In this document: one piece after another, positions 26,444-39,349 of the stretch
Layout of the letters: each line of letters starts with the position of its first letter
Numbering within the stretch: the stretch's first letter is position 1
NCBI RefSeq assembly: GCF_036320965.1
Contig: NC_092287.1
Span: forward strand, 4,694,297-4,758,296
Source of the DNA: Panulirus ornatus
Taxonomy: Eukaryota; Arthropoda; Malacostraca; Decapoda; Palinuridae
DNA: 64,000 nucleotides
Reading direction: 5' to 3'
Program-made: the position numbers and the translations under genes
The notes under the pieces: model-generated
The model's database searches: none
Told to the model about the DNA's origin: nothing
The model's input: the letters and a program-made list of their open reading frames with translations, nothing else

Positions 26444-27429
26444 AAGAAAACTCTGAGTAACAATTTATACCAGTAACATGCTCGACTAGCAACACTCTGT
26501 TCTTGTCTACTGTACCAGACGCAGCGTTACATCGGGGCAACAAATTCCAGCGTATTTTCTAAGCGAGATGGAATGCGCGAATGAAATTTATTTTGGGGTA
26601 TTTCTTCCCTCCAAGTAATCGACAGGGGAAAGCTATATTTCAGGGCCTCTCTGTGGGGGTTCGCGGTACTGGCTCACACGCGCATAAATCCACGTATATC
26701 CACCCACTAGCGGCGCGAGATTTATGGCACGGAGTATGTTTAGGACTACATGCCGTCCGGAACTCCCTTCCTTCCTCTCTCTCCTCTTGAAGAACGCTCG
26801 CAGAACTGGTGGTAAACTACGCCTCCTTGTGTTGTCTGTTCCTGACGACCACTCTGACTTGGCGAGCTATCTCTCAGTTGTCTCTTCTTGAAGAACTTTA
26901 TGTGAATTGATAAATCGTCTCTAGTCTGATCTTGAAGAAAAACGTTCACTGAACTGGTGATTACATGGGCCTGTTTCTATAGCTCATTCCCTGAACTAAA
27001 TATATACAAAGTGCAAACTCGTTCTACGGTCATACTTTGGAGACAGGACTTAGAATGTACACACAGATAATAAATGACAATGAACCATGAAAATGTACCA
27101 CAGTCGACCCGCTTCATCCATCCCTAACGTTACGAACGCAGCCCAAGTCAAACTGGCCCATCTCTTTTAAATACTCCCCAGAGTGACATTCCACATTCAT
27201 TTAGCATAGCATTTTATGGAAACGAACGCAGCTTACGCAACAAATGGTTCAGATACGACTTCACCAACCGAATTTATCATAAAACTGGTCTCAATATTAA
27301 CAATACATTAAAAGTGCTAATTTACTTTCGGCTCTTAACAATCAGAGGAAAGACAGCAGACGGTGGCGCCTTCCTTGTGTGTGGCAGTCAATTCTATTCC
27401 CGTACTGAAACATGCAGCGGTTATTGGGA

Positions 27430-28190
27430 TAATCTGCTACAGTTTTGTTGATTACAGATAACCTTCGCCTGAAAATATCATTTGGATTAATCTACAGACC
27501 TGCTCTCAACACAAGCACCTGAGGCAGGCGAGAGAATCTATGAAAAGATGGCTCAAATTGGTAATGAATATGATTTTTATGGGGAACTTTTAACACCGGT
27601 ATTAATGTCGGAGGAACCCTTTCACAGTAACTCCGGTCGCTGACTCAACGTAAACATGCTTGATAGTGCAGCAATTCAATTCGTTGAGAAAACACTTCGC
27701 GAGGTGAGTACATTAAGACAATTTCTACTACAGACAAGTATCTTGTCATTAATGTGTTGGATAAAGAAAGCTTTGGGCTAAATGATCACCGATATACTAC
27801 ATCTGACATGGCTTTAATAAAGGATTCTGTTTCTGGTGGATACAACAATCGTGAAATAGTAATGGATTCTACATTACAGTGATCAGTCTTCGCTTTCCTC
27901 TCGACAGTATAAGCTGGAATGAAAATGAAGGTTAAAATAAATGGAAAAGGACAAGATATTCAAAATAAGAGAGAGAACGTGCTTGGCAGCGAATAAGAGA
28001 CGATCATTTGCACTAGCATTAAGACACAATGGTGAAACAGAATAAAGAAATACCTTTTGTCCAATAAGACAGAATGCTAATTTGTGTACAGCAAAGTAAT
28101 CCTACTTCAAAGTAAGCGTCGATATGAAGAGCATGCTCCTGAAAATGGCAAGATTAACCCTAAAGAATTTCATAAGCGCTGGAAGCAAGA
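27430..28190 (+). pseudogene. Decayed non-LTR retrotransposon, endonuclease and linker region
   Basis: LRLKISFGLIYRPA (reading through 27484-27504) matches the YRPP strand of retrotransposon AP-type endonucleases. In the next frame ERIYEKMAQIGNEYDF (from 27530) sits where the segment before the GDFN motif is expected, and the GDFN itself is lost. Further on, SKRRYEEHAPENGKINPKEF (28111-28170) matches the basic linker just before the reverse transcriptase. Order and spacing fit one element with internal decay. Frameshifts and stops throughout. The endonuclease and reverse-transcriptase pieces at 20.5 and 27.4 kb are separate insertions. Confidence 0.6.
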
Positions 28191-31100
28191 GGGTCATTAC
28201 CTAGTCAATTGGTTCATGAACAATGGACGACGGCGACTTACTTCATAACGCTGAAGACTATGGCACACATCTTATATATTATTTCCTTCCTCGCTATCTA
28301 CATCATGTTCCAACTGTAGTGCCACTATTAGTCTAGCTGATAACATGTTGGAATATACGACCATACATGACCAAGGAATACTGTCAGCATTAAACGGAAC
28401 GAAATGAATAAAATTGGTGTTGATACATTTTATCCCAAGGCACTGAAGGGGGTTATAGATCAGAGTAAAAACCACAAGTGTTCCCTTCAGTGTCTTATCT
28501 TACTTGGGAAAGTTACAATGGAACACAGGAAGACATAGGGCTTTGTATGTGTACAACGTAGAAAGTGTCTCAACAATACTTCACCAGATCACATAGCATG
28601 AGTCACATGAGCACTGATCGCACAAAGTGTACAGCACAATCAAACAAAAGAATAAATGGCTGATTAGTTGGAGCTAAAGGATTCGGTGGGTCCTTACCCA
28701 CACAGTAGCCATGATAACCATAAACAAATATAGGGTATTTCAATCTATACTGAAGTGTATATCTATAAATGAAAATAAGAAAATGGTGAGTTAGCAAACT
28801 AAATGAGTGTATTTAATCTAAGGAAATTGCAGACTGAAATTTCAATATGAAGGTTTCCTTTTAGTCTTTAAACCATTGATAATGAATTTCTAAGATTTGT
28901 TACGTACCATTATCCATTAGTTGAACTCCACATTTGTCCAGGTAGGTTATGTTAAGTCCTGGTTTCCGTGGTTACCGTCTTGTTTTATCAATCATAATGT
29001 AGATCATCCACCAAATATACATACTGATATCTGCAACATCATTCCCAGTTCCATTTCCTTCGACATTTCCTGCAAAAGAACACTTAAAAAGTCTATACAA
29101 ATTTACAAAATACTTCAAAAAAAGGCAAAAAGCACCTCACATTCTAAAATCAACCTGCTTTTGATAGTCCTTTCACTAATCAGCAAAACACTTCTTGTCA
29201 CAATAAGCCCATTTCATAAATAAGCAAAGGAGTGAAACGAGCCACAAAAAAGTTTAATCTTATTGAATGTCACTACAAAAAGGCGTGCATTTTAAACTAA
29301 AAAAGAATACTTTTAAAATTCTATCCATAATAGGCTTCCAAAAATTCAAAACAAAATATACTATTGTTTCAATTATATACAAAAAAATCAGAGAACATAA
29401 ATATTACTTTACATTATTCACATGCAGTACTATGATACTTTTCGGAATTATTTTATATCTAAAATGTCACCTGTTCACTCATTTCATAATTTTGTACTTC
29501 TTTCAATTTCAATTTTCTAAATGCATATCCAATATGCTACAATCTCTTTAAAGCCGTAATTTGTAATATTAAGGTTGTTTGAAATATTGAACACAGTAGC
29601 TTTTAAACCTGCTGCCACACTTGCCTTTAAAATACCCTACAAACTTTTACGAGGGAAAATAAGCAAAATCATCTCAACATCATGCCTCAAATTCCTTTAT
29701 TTCTTATTATCCTCACATTTGAGCCTAAAGATAATTTCTGATGGGAAGCCTATGACTGCACATTCGAGGATTGTAAAAAAAAAAAAATAAAATTTAATTG
29801 TGCAATGACATTTTCTAATAAAATAGTATTATTTTTCGTAAAGCAAGATAAGGTCTTTTAAAACGTTTAAATTCAGGCAGGGTTAGCTAGGTTAGCTAGG
29901 TTAAGTACTGTTAGTTACAAGGATATCACATGACTAGGCTATCAGTAGGGGATATACGCTTGGCTACTAGCACAACGATATATCACATCGCTAGTCTTGG
30001 CTATTAGTGCGGGATAGCGCTAAGCTAGCTACTAGTACAAGGATATCACATCGCTAAACTAAGTAGTTAGTGACGAGGATATCACATGTAAATGTTCAAC
30101 ATGAGTGTACTTCAAATACAGTTATTAGCTTAAACTTTGTTAGGCTTCGGTAACAACACAAAAGCATTTCCATCTTAACAGAATAATAACGTAATGTTAA
30201 TTTGCACCTGATTACAGAGCCTGCATATCAGTGGAAATACGAGATTCTAAAATAAACTTTTTATGTTTCATTTTACTACCTCAAGCATATAATAAGAGAC
30301 TATTGTAATCCTAATCAAATCTTTTTATTGCTGTCGGCTGGCTATGCAAACGAGCTACGATTGCACAAGACTCAGCGCTGGCCATGACAATGGAAAACTA
30401 ACCTGTTTCACACTGTCTCAGAACCTAACTCTCCAAGGAAAAAAAAGAGAAAATAAAAAAAATGGACAATTTCCAAGTCAATGGCTAAACACTTAGGTCT
30501 AAAACTCCCTCGGCATGACAGGTTGAGAATCATGGTCCACTTTTCCCCCACACACGACAACAAACGACACATTTTCTGCTAACAATACCACGGGAAGTAT
30601 AACTTGTCACCATATATCTGTTCTCTGGTGCTCCTCGCGTGGTTATCAAAGCATGAACAAAATTTCAGAAGGTTGGTTGCCTTCGAGTATCAAAGTACGA
30701 GACTTGGGCGAGGTCATCTAGCCTATCCTTCCCCGTAACCCATGATAAATGTATGTCTGAAACTATAAAAATATTTCAAACAACCCAGTTATTCATTACT
30801 AAGCGCAGAGTCAATATTTAGCTTATTAAATAGTCTGTCTATATAAAGATAATAAATAGTGCTCTGATTACCGTTTTATCATTATTTCATGATTTCCAGT
30901 TTCAGAAGTTCCTACACACCTACCTATATTTAATTGATTATAATAAATCAAACATAACTAATTATACCCTTTATCATAAACATGAATACTAAAATATTAA
31001 ATCCTAGTTACGAGATGTTAAGCATCGTGTGTAGCGGGTGTCTCTCTCCTGGCGGAGGAACGAGCACCACTGACCAAGAGAAGCTACCAGAAACCACAGC

Positions 31101-33015
31101 GGAGCAGAGACAGCTCTCATCTTCTGCTCCTCAAATGAGTAGATATTCTATCTACTCCACTTAAAATGGTAATCACCGAGATCTGTACAATAAATATCGT
31201 ACCTCTAATGCTTCTTGAGGGCGCTGAAAAGAGCTCATTAATGCAGAAATGACGTTTTGTGATTCCAGTGAGCGAATGTCGCCAAAACCTGACAAGATGG
31301 CGGTCGTTAAATCCTAAAAGAGCAACTTCGTAACTTATCCCAAATAGTGTATGTGAAAGCTCTTCAAACAATGAAAATTAATCTAAATCACCATGATATT
31401 ACCGAATATATAATTTAGTTTCAGGAATTCATAGTCCTAATATCATTCAGATAATTATTCTAGCACCAGTTTTACATCGATGTAACATGTAGATAAGACT
31501 GCTTCAGGATATACTTCTAAATATCGAATGTTCAAACATATGAAAAAGCTAAAAAGACTATACTTCCTACCACTGGGTTACTGGCCGATAAGTTACTGTT
31601 CGTTTACTGGCATGCACAAAAATATTATTTTCCTTCCATTTGAAATTTCATTGTTATAGATCCTTGCCAACAGGACCTCCCTAAGTTATAACAGATAAAT
31701 GTAAGACATACAAAACAGTACTGTACGAGGCGACACAAACCAGGAGGAGCAGCAGCACTATCAGCCGAGTGATTACCATACAAACAGTAATCATGGTGGA
31801 GTATAAACAGAGACCTCTGGGGTCTTTCGAGGCTGTTTGAGATATCATAAGAGATCAAATGTGAAGAAAACAAGTAGATGAAAATGGAGAAATATCCTAA
31901 ACATTATATGTGCGATGGCGTAAGTAGTATGTTTGTTTAGCCTTTATTTTCTACTTCTCTTGCTTTCATATCATTCCATATATCAACATTCGTATTACCT
32001 TAACTATTTTCATTATGTATCAAAGAGAGGATAGGCTCCGAGGCTGAGCCCTGTAGCAGTAGTTACAGAATTCAAATTATAAGATTATTCGTTTACGATG
32101 ACACGCTGAGAAAACGCTAAAACTGAAATCTAAGTTATGTTTCACTTCCTTTCAATGCACTGAAGCGGGGGGGAAAATATCCATATAAAACTAGATTTGG
32201 TTAGTTCCATGTAATCCAGAGGCGTGTTAATAACCTGTGTTTGCACTGATATGGCTCAGGAAGCGCAATTTCCCGTACGAATAGCCAGTGGAAATGATTA
32301 ATCGTAAACTTGCAGAACAATTGCAGCTCTGCAGTGTATTTACAGCATTACTGTTTGTGCATTTGTGAGCCATACCTGCAATTTGTCAACCAGATATGGC
32401 CCTAAATTGTGCTGACAATGTGCCACAGTTTCTACCCTATGTTGCGTTATCATTTAATGTAATAGCAAGCCTATTATGCTCCATCAGCTGGACATTCTCG
32501 AAATCATTCAAATGTAACTATTCATACACACATCGTGAGCTAACCTTGGCAAGAATACCAAGAGATTTAGTCGGGTTCTTGAGCGGATAAGTTTCCACTT
32601 CTTACACATAACATAAAGTAAGGTTAGACGTAACACATCGTCATACATGTTATTCGTGAAAGTTTTCCTTGCAATCACTCTACAAGGATTTTATTCATTA
32701 TCAACAATATCATATCACTTGGTAAGTACGTAACAAAACTTTATATTGATCGAAAACCGTGGGTAAAGCCGTATTTAAGAACCTATTGTGTTTTGTAATG
32801 TCTACCAACCGCCATTGCTCGGGGTAGGCTTAACAATTTTTGTTAAAAGTATTTTCCCGTATAGTTATGACCCTGACCCCCGACAAGCAAGGCTTTTATT
32901 GTCAATGTGTCAGTTACTAACTACTACTGTAAGTCGCACCAGCTTATAGTAGTACACATATTTGAAATAGCGAAATCTATCCAAACTGGAACAGATTAAG
33001 TTTTCAATCCGCTTC

Positions 33016-33016
<1 letters not shown>
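28191..33016. other. AT-rich, microsatellite-poor stretch without recognised genes
   Basis: Apart from the degenerate repeat at 29.9-30.1 kb there is no array longer than a few units. Short open frames are AT-rich and Ile/Phe/Lys-heavy, as expected by chance. No retrotransposon motif was seen past 28190. Confidence 0.5.
29905..30095. repeat. Degenerate ~45-bp repeat with ACAAGGATATCACATCGCTA
   Basis: Four diverged units carrying ATATCACAT near 29922, 29980, 30045 and 30080, with GGCTACTAGT/GGCTATTAGT between. Preceded by GTTAGCTAG direct repeats. Confidence 0.65.

Positions 33017-33086
<70 letters not shown>
33017..33086. repeat. (TC)n microsatellite
   Basis: Perfect TC run of 35 units. It is the first long dinucleotide run after 26441. 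Confidence 0.97.
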
Positions 33087-33091
<5 letters not shown>

Positions 33092-33551
33092 ACGTTTGAC
33101 CATCACAGAGGGTTTACGCCGAGAACATAAACCCCCAGGAGTGCTCATGTCATCCTCCACGTTCCAGAAATGCTTTTATGTGTGATATACCACGGAACAT
33201 CTGGCTCGCGGGTACAATGTTCATTTGGTTAAAACTGGTGTGGCTGGCTGATGCAGCTAACAGAACAGTGCAAAGAATAAAACTGCGGATTACACACGAA
33301 CAAGTCAGAATCTACGTGTTATACTCAAAAAATAAACAAACGAATTGTGACATAAAAATTTACAGTATCCAAAACCAGCAGTCGAGCTAAAAGTAACCAT
33401 CGATTGACTAACAATATCAAACAACTTGTACCCTCCATCAACTACACGAAATAACCACTTTACTCAAAGTAACATTTCACAACTTTCAAATCAATCACAT
33501 AAATTCACCTTGGATTACATCAAATACCTTGTGGAGCATACGATCCTTCAT

Positions 33552-33681
33552 CGCGACGGTACGACCTTAAAACAACCACGATATAACCTTTGAACTTGAC
33601 GATCTAACCCTTAGATATGATGATTACGCCTTTGACCCGATCCTACAGACAACACCCAAGGGCCATACCGTCGTGCTCGGG
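33552..33681. repeat. Hairpin-family element with spaced inverted arms
   Basis: Left arm CGCGACGGTACGACCTT (33552-33568) and right arm AAGGGCCATACCGTCGTGCT (from 33658) are imperfect inverted copies of the same 21-bp unit, about 90 bp apart. The interior includes degenerate unit copies and TTTGACCCGATCC, also present in the 14.8-kb copy. Confidence 0.65.
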
Positions 33682-34164
33682 CGGTTAACAGAGTTCCCCT
33701 GGTGAAGTCACATCACTTGAAATACAAATGAAGTGAGGTGGTTCCTACGGCTGGTGCCTTGTGCTAGGCTGAGACCTTCATCAAGCGGGGTACTGAGGCG
33801 GAGGAAGCCAATCTAATGTGGGAGGCAACACTGTGATGTTCAATTGTCGACTCCCTCCCTCTCCACACACCCAAACAAATGAAATACAACAAATTCTAAC
33901 AGAAACATTTGATAACTAGAAACAAAAATATCTAGCGCATATTTGGAAAATCCATTTTTATGATGAAAACTATTTGCGCAATTATTCAAATTTGATAAAA
34001 TATAATCAAGTTATTATTTTTTTCATTATTCCAGAGCCAAACTATAGATTATTCAATCAAAATGTATATGTCATTTTGCCTGCATGGCGACAGCCTGACT
34101 GATATTGTTGTCACATAGATTAACTGATAACTGGAACATGACAAGGAATTAATGACTTTATTTA

Positions 34165-34169
<5 letters not shown>

Positions 34170-34231
<62 letters not shown>
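34170..34231. repeat. (TA)n microsatellite
   Basis: Perfect AT run of about 31 units. Confidence 0.97.
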
Positions 34232-34232
<1 letters not shown>

Positions 34233-35332
34233 TTTACATAACTATATTTGAAATTATGTAATATCACAAAGCTCATACTTATAGCGACAAGGGTGAAACA
34301 TTAGCCGTCTGTTCATTAAGTAATGTCATATATATATATTTCGTTTATATCCCTTTCCTCTCTGAAACTCTACCACACTAAGAGGAAAATTATGACCGGG
34401 ACAATTTACGCAACTTAACCTTTCTTCTCCGTCCAAACACACAAACTCTCCAACGACCACATTACCATACCTAACTTTACCAGTAGCACACCTCATACAA
34501 CCTAACTTCACACTGGCACACTTAACTTAGCCAAGCTCTTATTACTGCTACCATATACTTTAACCCTTGACGTACCACTACGTTTCACACAGCATGGTTT
34601 TCTTTACCGTTTTAAACTAAAAATAGTCTAATATAATACCATTCCGCCCCACAGAATTAAACTTTCCCACCAGCGCACCTTATATACGCTGACAGCAATA
34701 CAACAACACAAATGCGTCTCTCGGTGTTTCATCTCAGCAGTTGTAACTCCACCTGCTTGTGGCTACACCGCCAGTGAAACGTCGTCACCTTCGACAAGGC
34801 TGTATTAAAGTCTGTTGGAAAGAATTCAGTCAAGGAACTTCTTACTCCAAAGCATTCCAGTATTCTGCTACTGGGAGTAGAGCAGCCTTGAAGTGCAGAA
34901 GTTTATACAGAGAAAGGGGTCCTGGGGTTATACAAGAAAAATAAGAATCCCCCCACATAAGTTAGCCCTCCTGGTACACAAAAGTTCTCTCGCCATTAAT
35001 TAGTGCTACTTCACCTGTAAGTTCCACTTTCAATGTTATTACCTTGATTTTAAAATCATTCTGACTTATTATACCATCGTTCCTTCGTTGTGTTACGGTT
35101 ACAATGTAAGTCAGTTTTTAATAAACTTACGAAAAAGGTGTTAGTAACTACAGATTCCGAATTAAAAATATTCATAGTAAAATACCGAAGATTGAGATTT
35201 CCGACGCGACAAATTAATGTGCAAATATTATCTGTGATGCTATACATATCTCAGTTAAATTAATGAAGCACCGACACTTAAACTGAATGGTAAATGGCGA
35301 AAGAAACGGAAGTATTTGATCCGTGTTGCGTA

Positions 35333-35554
35333 GTTCACGTTTTCTTTGAAGCTGATGTGGGGTAGTGAAGCAGACGACGTTACTGTAACGGACGATGGCA
35401 AAAAGTTTTCAAGTAACCACAAGCACACTTACCTCCAATACACTGTAGAGACTATATTACGCTAAGTTAAGTTCTGTTAAGATGAAGAGAGTCATTGTGC
35501 TCAGCGAACGTGGCTAGTTTGCCCAGCGTCGTCTGCTTCAAAGAAAATGTGAAC
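35333..35554. repeat. Inverted repeat with ~30-bp arms
   Basis: GTTCACGTTTTCTTTGAAGC (35333-35352) is inverse to GCTTCAAAGAAAATGTGAAC (35535-35554) with one mismatch. GAAGCAGACGACG (35367-35379) is inverse to CGTCGTCTGCTTC (35527-35539). The left arm has about 14-19 extra bases between the two blocks. The enclosed spacer is about 147 bp and the whole is 222 bp, a size typical of a small hairpin transposon. No target-site duplication was confirmed. Confidence 0.55.
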
Positions 35555-35699
35555 AAAAACCTTATGTAGTGTAGACCTTGAAGCATAGCATACGCATTTA
35601 CTAGTGCTTGGCACGTTGCTACAAGCTCACACGTCGCCCAGTTTGCTTGAGCAGAGTGGCTTATATCCTAGAAAACATTTGAGGAAGTGTAACGGATCT

Positions 35700-36023
35700 G
35701 ACCATAAAGTAGACAGTGAAAGCAACGGCCGCAAGGCAGCGTAGAGTGGAGGAGGGAAGTACTGTGAGGTGTGTGTGGTGTTGTGGTTCTCTTGATTTAG
35801 TTATATTTTGCTCTCGTGAGTGGTGCAGACACTGTGTGGTCTCTGATGAACGTTATATAGAGTTAATTAAACAATATAATTTCAACATTAAGTTAATAAA
35901 TCATTGTGTTTACGGCTATCAGTGGAAATCTTTAATGCAACGAGCTACCCTAGGGCCTGTTGTAGTTAAATGATCGCTTGTTAAGGCGTGTTGGTGATTA
36001 GGAAGGAGGCCTCTGTAGTAAAG
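35700..36023 (+). promoter_or_regulatory. Candidate 5' UTR exon or promoter-proximal region of the TMEM86-like gene
   Basis: A GT-rich stretch ends at GTAGTAAAG|GTAAGTCGC, a near-perfect splice donor at 36023/36024. The next good acceptor in the right direction that leads into known coding sequence is at 38362. Splicing would give a non-coding leader and an intron of about 2.3 kb. The start of transcription cannot be placed. Inference only. Confidence 0.3.
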
Positions 36024-36303
36024 GTAAGTCGCGAATGGGACGCAGCAGAAGGAAGAATTAGAATGTTTTGAAATACCGAAATACTAATCACATGTCAAAC
36101 TGTCACACTTTTTGAAATTCATGACCACACTATCAAACCCACCACCAACTTAGTATTCCTATTGCCACCCAAATAATGAATTACAAAATTAACTTTAGAT
36201 ATAGACGCCCCAAAGCCGAAAAAAAAATTGAGAGTATCTTTCAAATTAAAACAGGATAAACGAAGATCTCCTCAAATGTCCTTATCAAATTACACTGGAT
36301 TCC

Positions 36304-36344
36304 TACCATTACTGTAAAATGTCCTCCAGTTCACAGTAATGGTA
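36304..36344. repeat. 12-bp perfect hairpin
   Basis: TACCATTACTGT and ACAGTAATGGTA with a 17-nt loop, within a longer imperfect CTGGATTCC/GGAATCCAG symmetry. Lies in the proposed first intron of the TMEM86-like gene. Confidence 0.6.
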
Positions 36345-37511
36345 TCCAGGGAGATCCACCGGAGGAATCCAGGGTATTTCGTCACCGACTCTGGGGGGAG
36401 GATTTCGCATTATGAAGTGCGCAATATTACAAATTCCCCGCGTTTTCCACCGTGGTATTTTCTACCGAATGTGCCCGTTTTTTAAGGTGTCATGAGTGGA
36501 AACTCCTACAGTAAAATATAATGAGATTCACAACCTATAGGGGCTTGGGATGTCTGCTTTGAGAGTCTAGTGTAGCATAAAGAAAATGGAGGCATTTTGT
36601 TTTTATGGGCGTGGAAAAATGTTAAAATCGCCTATTTAACAATATGTTGTTTCTGACAGCAGATCGTGGGCTATCCCTAAACGGAAAATTCTATATACTG
36701 AAATGTCTTGCTTCATAGTAATGGTAAGTCCATAGGTAGGAATCGTTTATCCCGCTATCAAATGTGACATATTCAGGGATAGTTTTCCTTTTATGTCGAT
36801 TTTGCTGCATCATAACTAAAATGACGTGAGTAAATATGTAATATGATCAAAGTTGAAGTAATGAATTGATAGTCTGACTGCAAACCGTAGACCTTGCTAA
36901 ATAAGGAGAGTCAATTTCAAACAAAATGACATAAAGTCATGTTAATAGATATATGGAAAGTGTCACTGATCATGAAGATATTAGAAATGCAGTTTGTGAA
37001 TGGTACATATGCAGTTTTTTTGTAACTATAACGTGGGATTGAGACGTCAAACGAAGTATGCACAAACCACGTCGGGGTGGGGGCCTTCCCTTCCTCAAGC
37101 CTAAGTCTCTTATGTAACCTAACCTAAATGAATAATGCGTGCGAGATTACTGCACATGTTTATGTCATATACTGAGCCACGAGCAAGATGTGCAAGTTCA
37201 CTGTTGTTTGAACTTCCCATTAACAGATACGCGCAGGGGGGCAATGATCCACTTAATCAGCTGTTTACCTTATAGAACTTCAACGAGCATGTGAAGTCCC
37301 TCGGCTTCAGCAACTTGTACAGGTATTCCCGAGAAATGTTGGAAATCATGGCTTGTGCGACTAGAACAATATCTGATGACAAAGACGATACCGTTGTCAA
37401 GGTATTACCTGTATTCCGTGTATGTTCTAGCGAGGGTCACATGTACTCCGGCGTCCTTCAAGTACAAGGTTGTTATGCCAGACGCGCCAGTGTTGCCACA
37501 AGAAGCCTGTG

Positions 37512-37534
37512 ATTTTTTTTTTTTTTTTTTTTTT
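37512..37534. repeat. Poly(T) run
   Basis: About 22 consecutive T. It could be the tail of a minus-strand retroposon, but I see no recognisable body next to it. Confidence 0.9.
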
Positions 37535-38362
37535 GGTGTTAGGGAAGCCCCATTCCTCCGGATCAATTCATTGCCATGTAATTTATATTTGGTCTAGGAA
37601 GAGATAAGAAGTAATCCTGTTGTACCCCTACGTCTCGAAAGGTAGTACCGGGGTTATAACCGACGGAAAGTATATACGTAGCGCCAGTGTGTCACCAAGT
37701 ATTGGTGATTCTCGACGTTAAATGCTGGTAAGGGTACTGCACGTGTGTCTATATAATTAATGCCGCGGCTAGCAACTCCGGCTCTGATAATGAGATAACA
37801 CAGTCCACCCATCATGGACAGCATCCAGGAGCCGTGAATACTACCACACTGACACACACACACACACTCGCTGACGTGTGCACCACAACAGCGTCATTCA
37901 CCCAGTAGCTAGAGCCTTCGACCCAGCCAACCGCGTCTCCACCCATCCTGTATGTAGTGCATCTTTGGTTGTTCATCTTACTTCATTATGTTATTCATGA
38001 TTCATAGGTGGTTGTACCATATAGTGATGAATCTATGATTGGCAAGAACTGACTTCGTAAGCGACACCGTGTGAATTACGTCAAATCATAGACTAATTGA
38101 TTATCCCATACGAATGAATTGATGCCGATTATCAAAATTGTACAGTTCATAAATGTTTTTTTAAGATGACAAAATATTCTCAAAGTCATGAATATTCGAG
38201 TGTAACAACCACTTTACACTAACAGAAAATGATAGATGCTAGAGATAAGTGTATATTTCGGATAATATATATTAGATGATATCAACTTATCATTATGAAT
38301 AAAGCGAGAAAAAAATATAATGGTGATCTGACTGGTAAACCATTTCATTTTCTTTGCACCAG

Positions 38363-38614
38363 AACACATACACAATGACTCTCAAGGACGGAGGTGTGCC
38401 ACCCCTCCACCAGCTCTTGCCCTTCGCGGTGACGGTGGGCGCCTGCTTTGTGTGGTACGTGCCGGTGGAGGAGCCGTCCGTGGCAGGAATGGTGCTCAAG
38501 TGTCTGCCTATAGTGTGCCTGTTGGTGTTCCTGGCGACCACGGAGCAAGGCCAGGGAGAGTCCGCCAAGGTTCAAGCGGCGCTCTGCTTCTCTCTCGTAG
38601 GCGATGCTTTTCTT
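38363..38614 (+). CDS. TMEM86: TMEM86-like gene, first coding exon
   Basis: A pyrimidine-rich tract ending CTTTGCACCAG at 38362 looks like a 3' splice site, so this exon probably begins with 12 nt of 5' UTR before the ATG at 38375. It codes residues 1-80, including the first two hydrophobic segments, the KCLP motif and the GDAFL motif, and ends in phase 0 at the GTAAGT donor. Reading through the donor would give an intron-retained product ending at 38782. That tail is not conserved-looking. Confidence 0.8.
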
Positions 38615-39292
38615 GTAAGTATATTTTTTCCCCCAAGACGATGTACTTTCTTACATACTTTTTTTCCACAATTTGTAGTTAAAAACAGGAAATATCCTGA
38701 AGTGTACTATGACAAATATTTGTCCGTGGATTTTATGATAATCGTGAACATGTTACCTGATATAGTAATTGGATTTCATTAAAGTCATGACACAAGCTTA
38801 GGTCATACGTGCAGTGAGCAAGCAGGATCCAAGGCTTGAACACCTGAAGAAGTTCAAGAATGTACGAAAGGTGTTCTTAAAAACGTTTGACACTCAAGTT
38901 TCGCTGTCAATTAAACAGGCCTAAAGCCCAGATAACAGACTAACTGTAGAAGAAACCCTACTTAAGTGTGATTGTTGTACGCAAGTCAGTTGATATATGG
39001 CAAAATGTCCATTGCTCCTGGACTACCATGAAGTTTACTGACTGAACCCTTGGTTGGAAGGTAGTTAAAGAATGTTAAGAGCAACGAGGAACTCAGCCTA
39101 GCAGCTTTATATCTTGGGCTTTGACCTTACGCAAGCGGTAATTATTTCATGAGCAACAGCGAACACGTCAGACTTATAATCCAAACCTTAATGTGCTGAA
39201 ATTATGGTCGTAACTCTCTCCTGAGTTGCATATGAGCGTTGATGTAATAACGTTAGTGCCATGCCTTGCTCTGGCTGCCCAACTAGCGTTGG

Positions 39293-39349
<57 letters not shown>

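Larger units (their letters stand above)
36024..38362 (+). other. Upstream region or first intron of the TMEM86-like gene
   Basis: AT-rich; contains the 12-bp hairpin and a poly(T) run. If the donor at 36023 is used, this is the first intron. No conserved coding segment was seen. Confidence 0.35.

Noticed and set aside
29880..29905. Telomere-like TTAGG repeats (GGTTAGCTAGGTTA)
   Set aside because: Only two or three irregular copies; part of a local degenerate repeat.
38375..38782. Single-exon reading of the TMEM86-like first exon through the donor site
   Set aside because: The tail after residue 80 is unlike the family, whereas splicing at GTAAGT restores the family sequence in phase.
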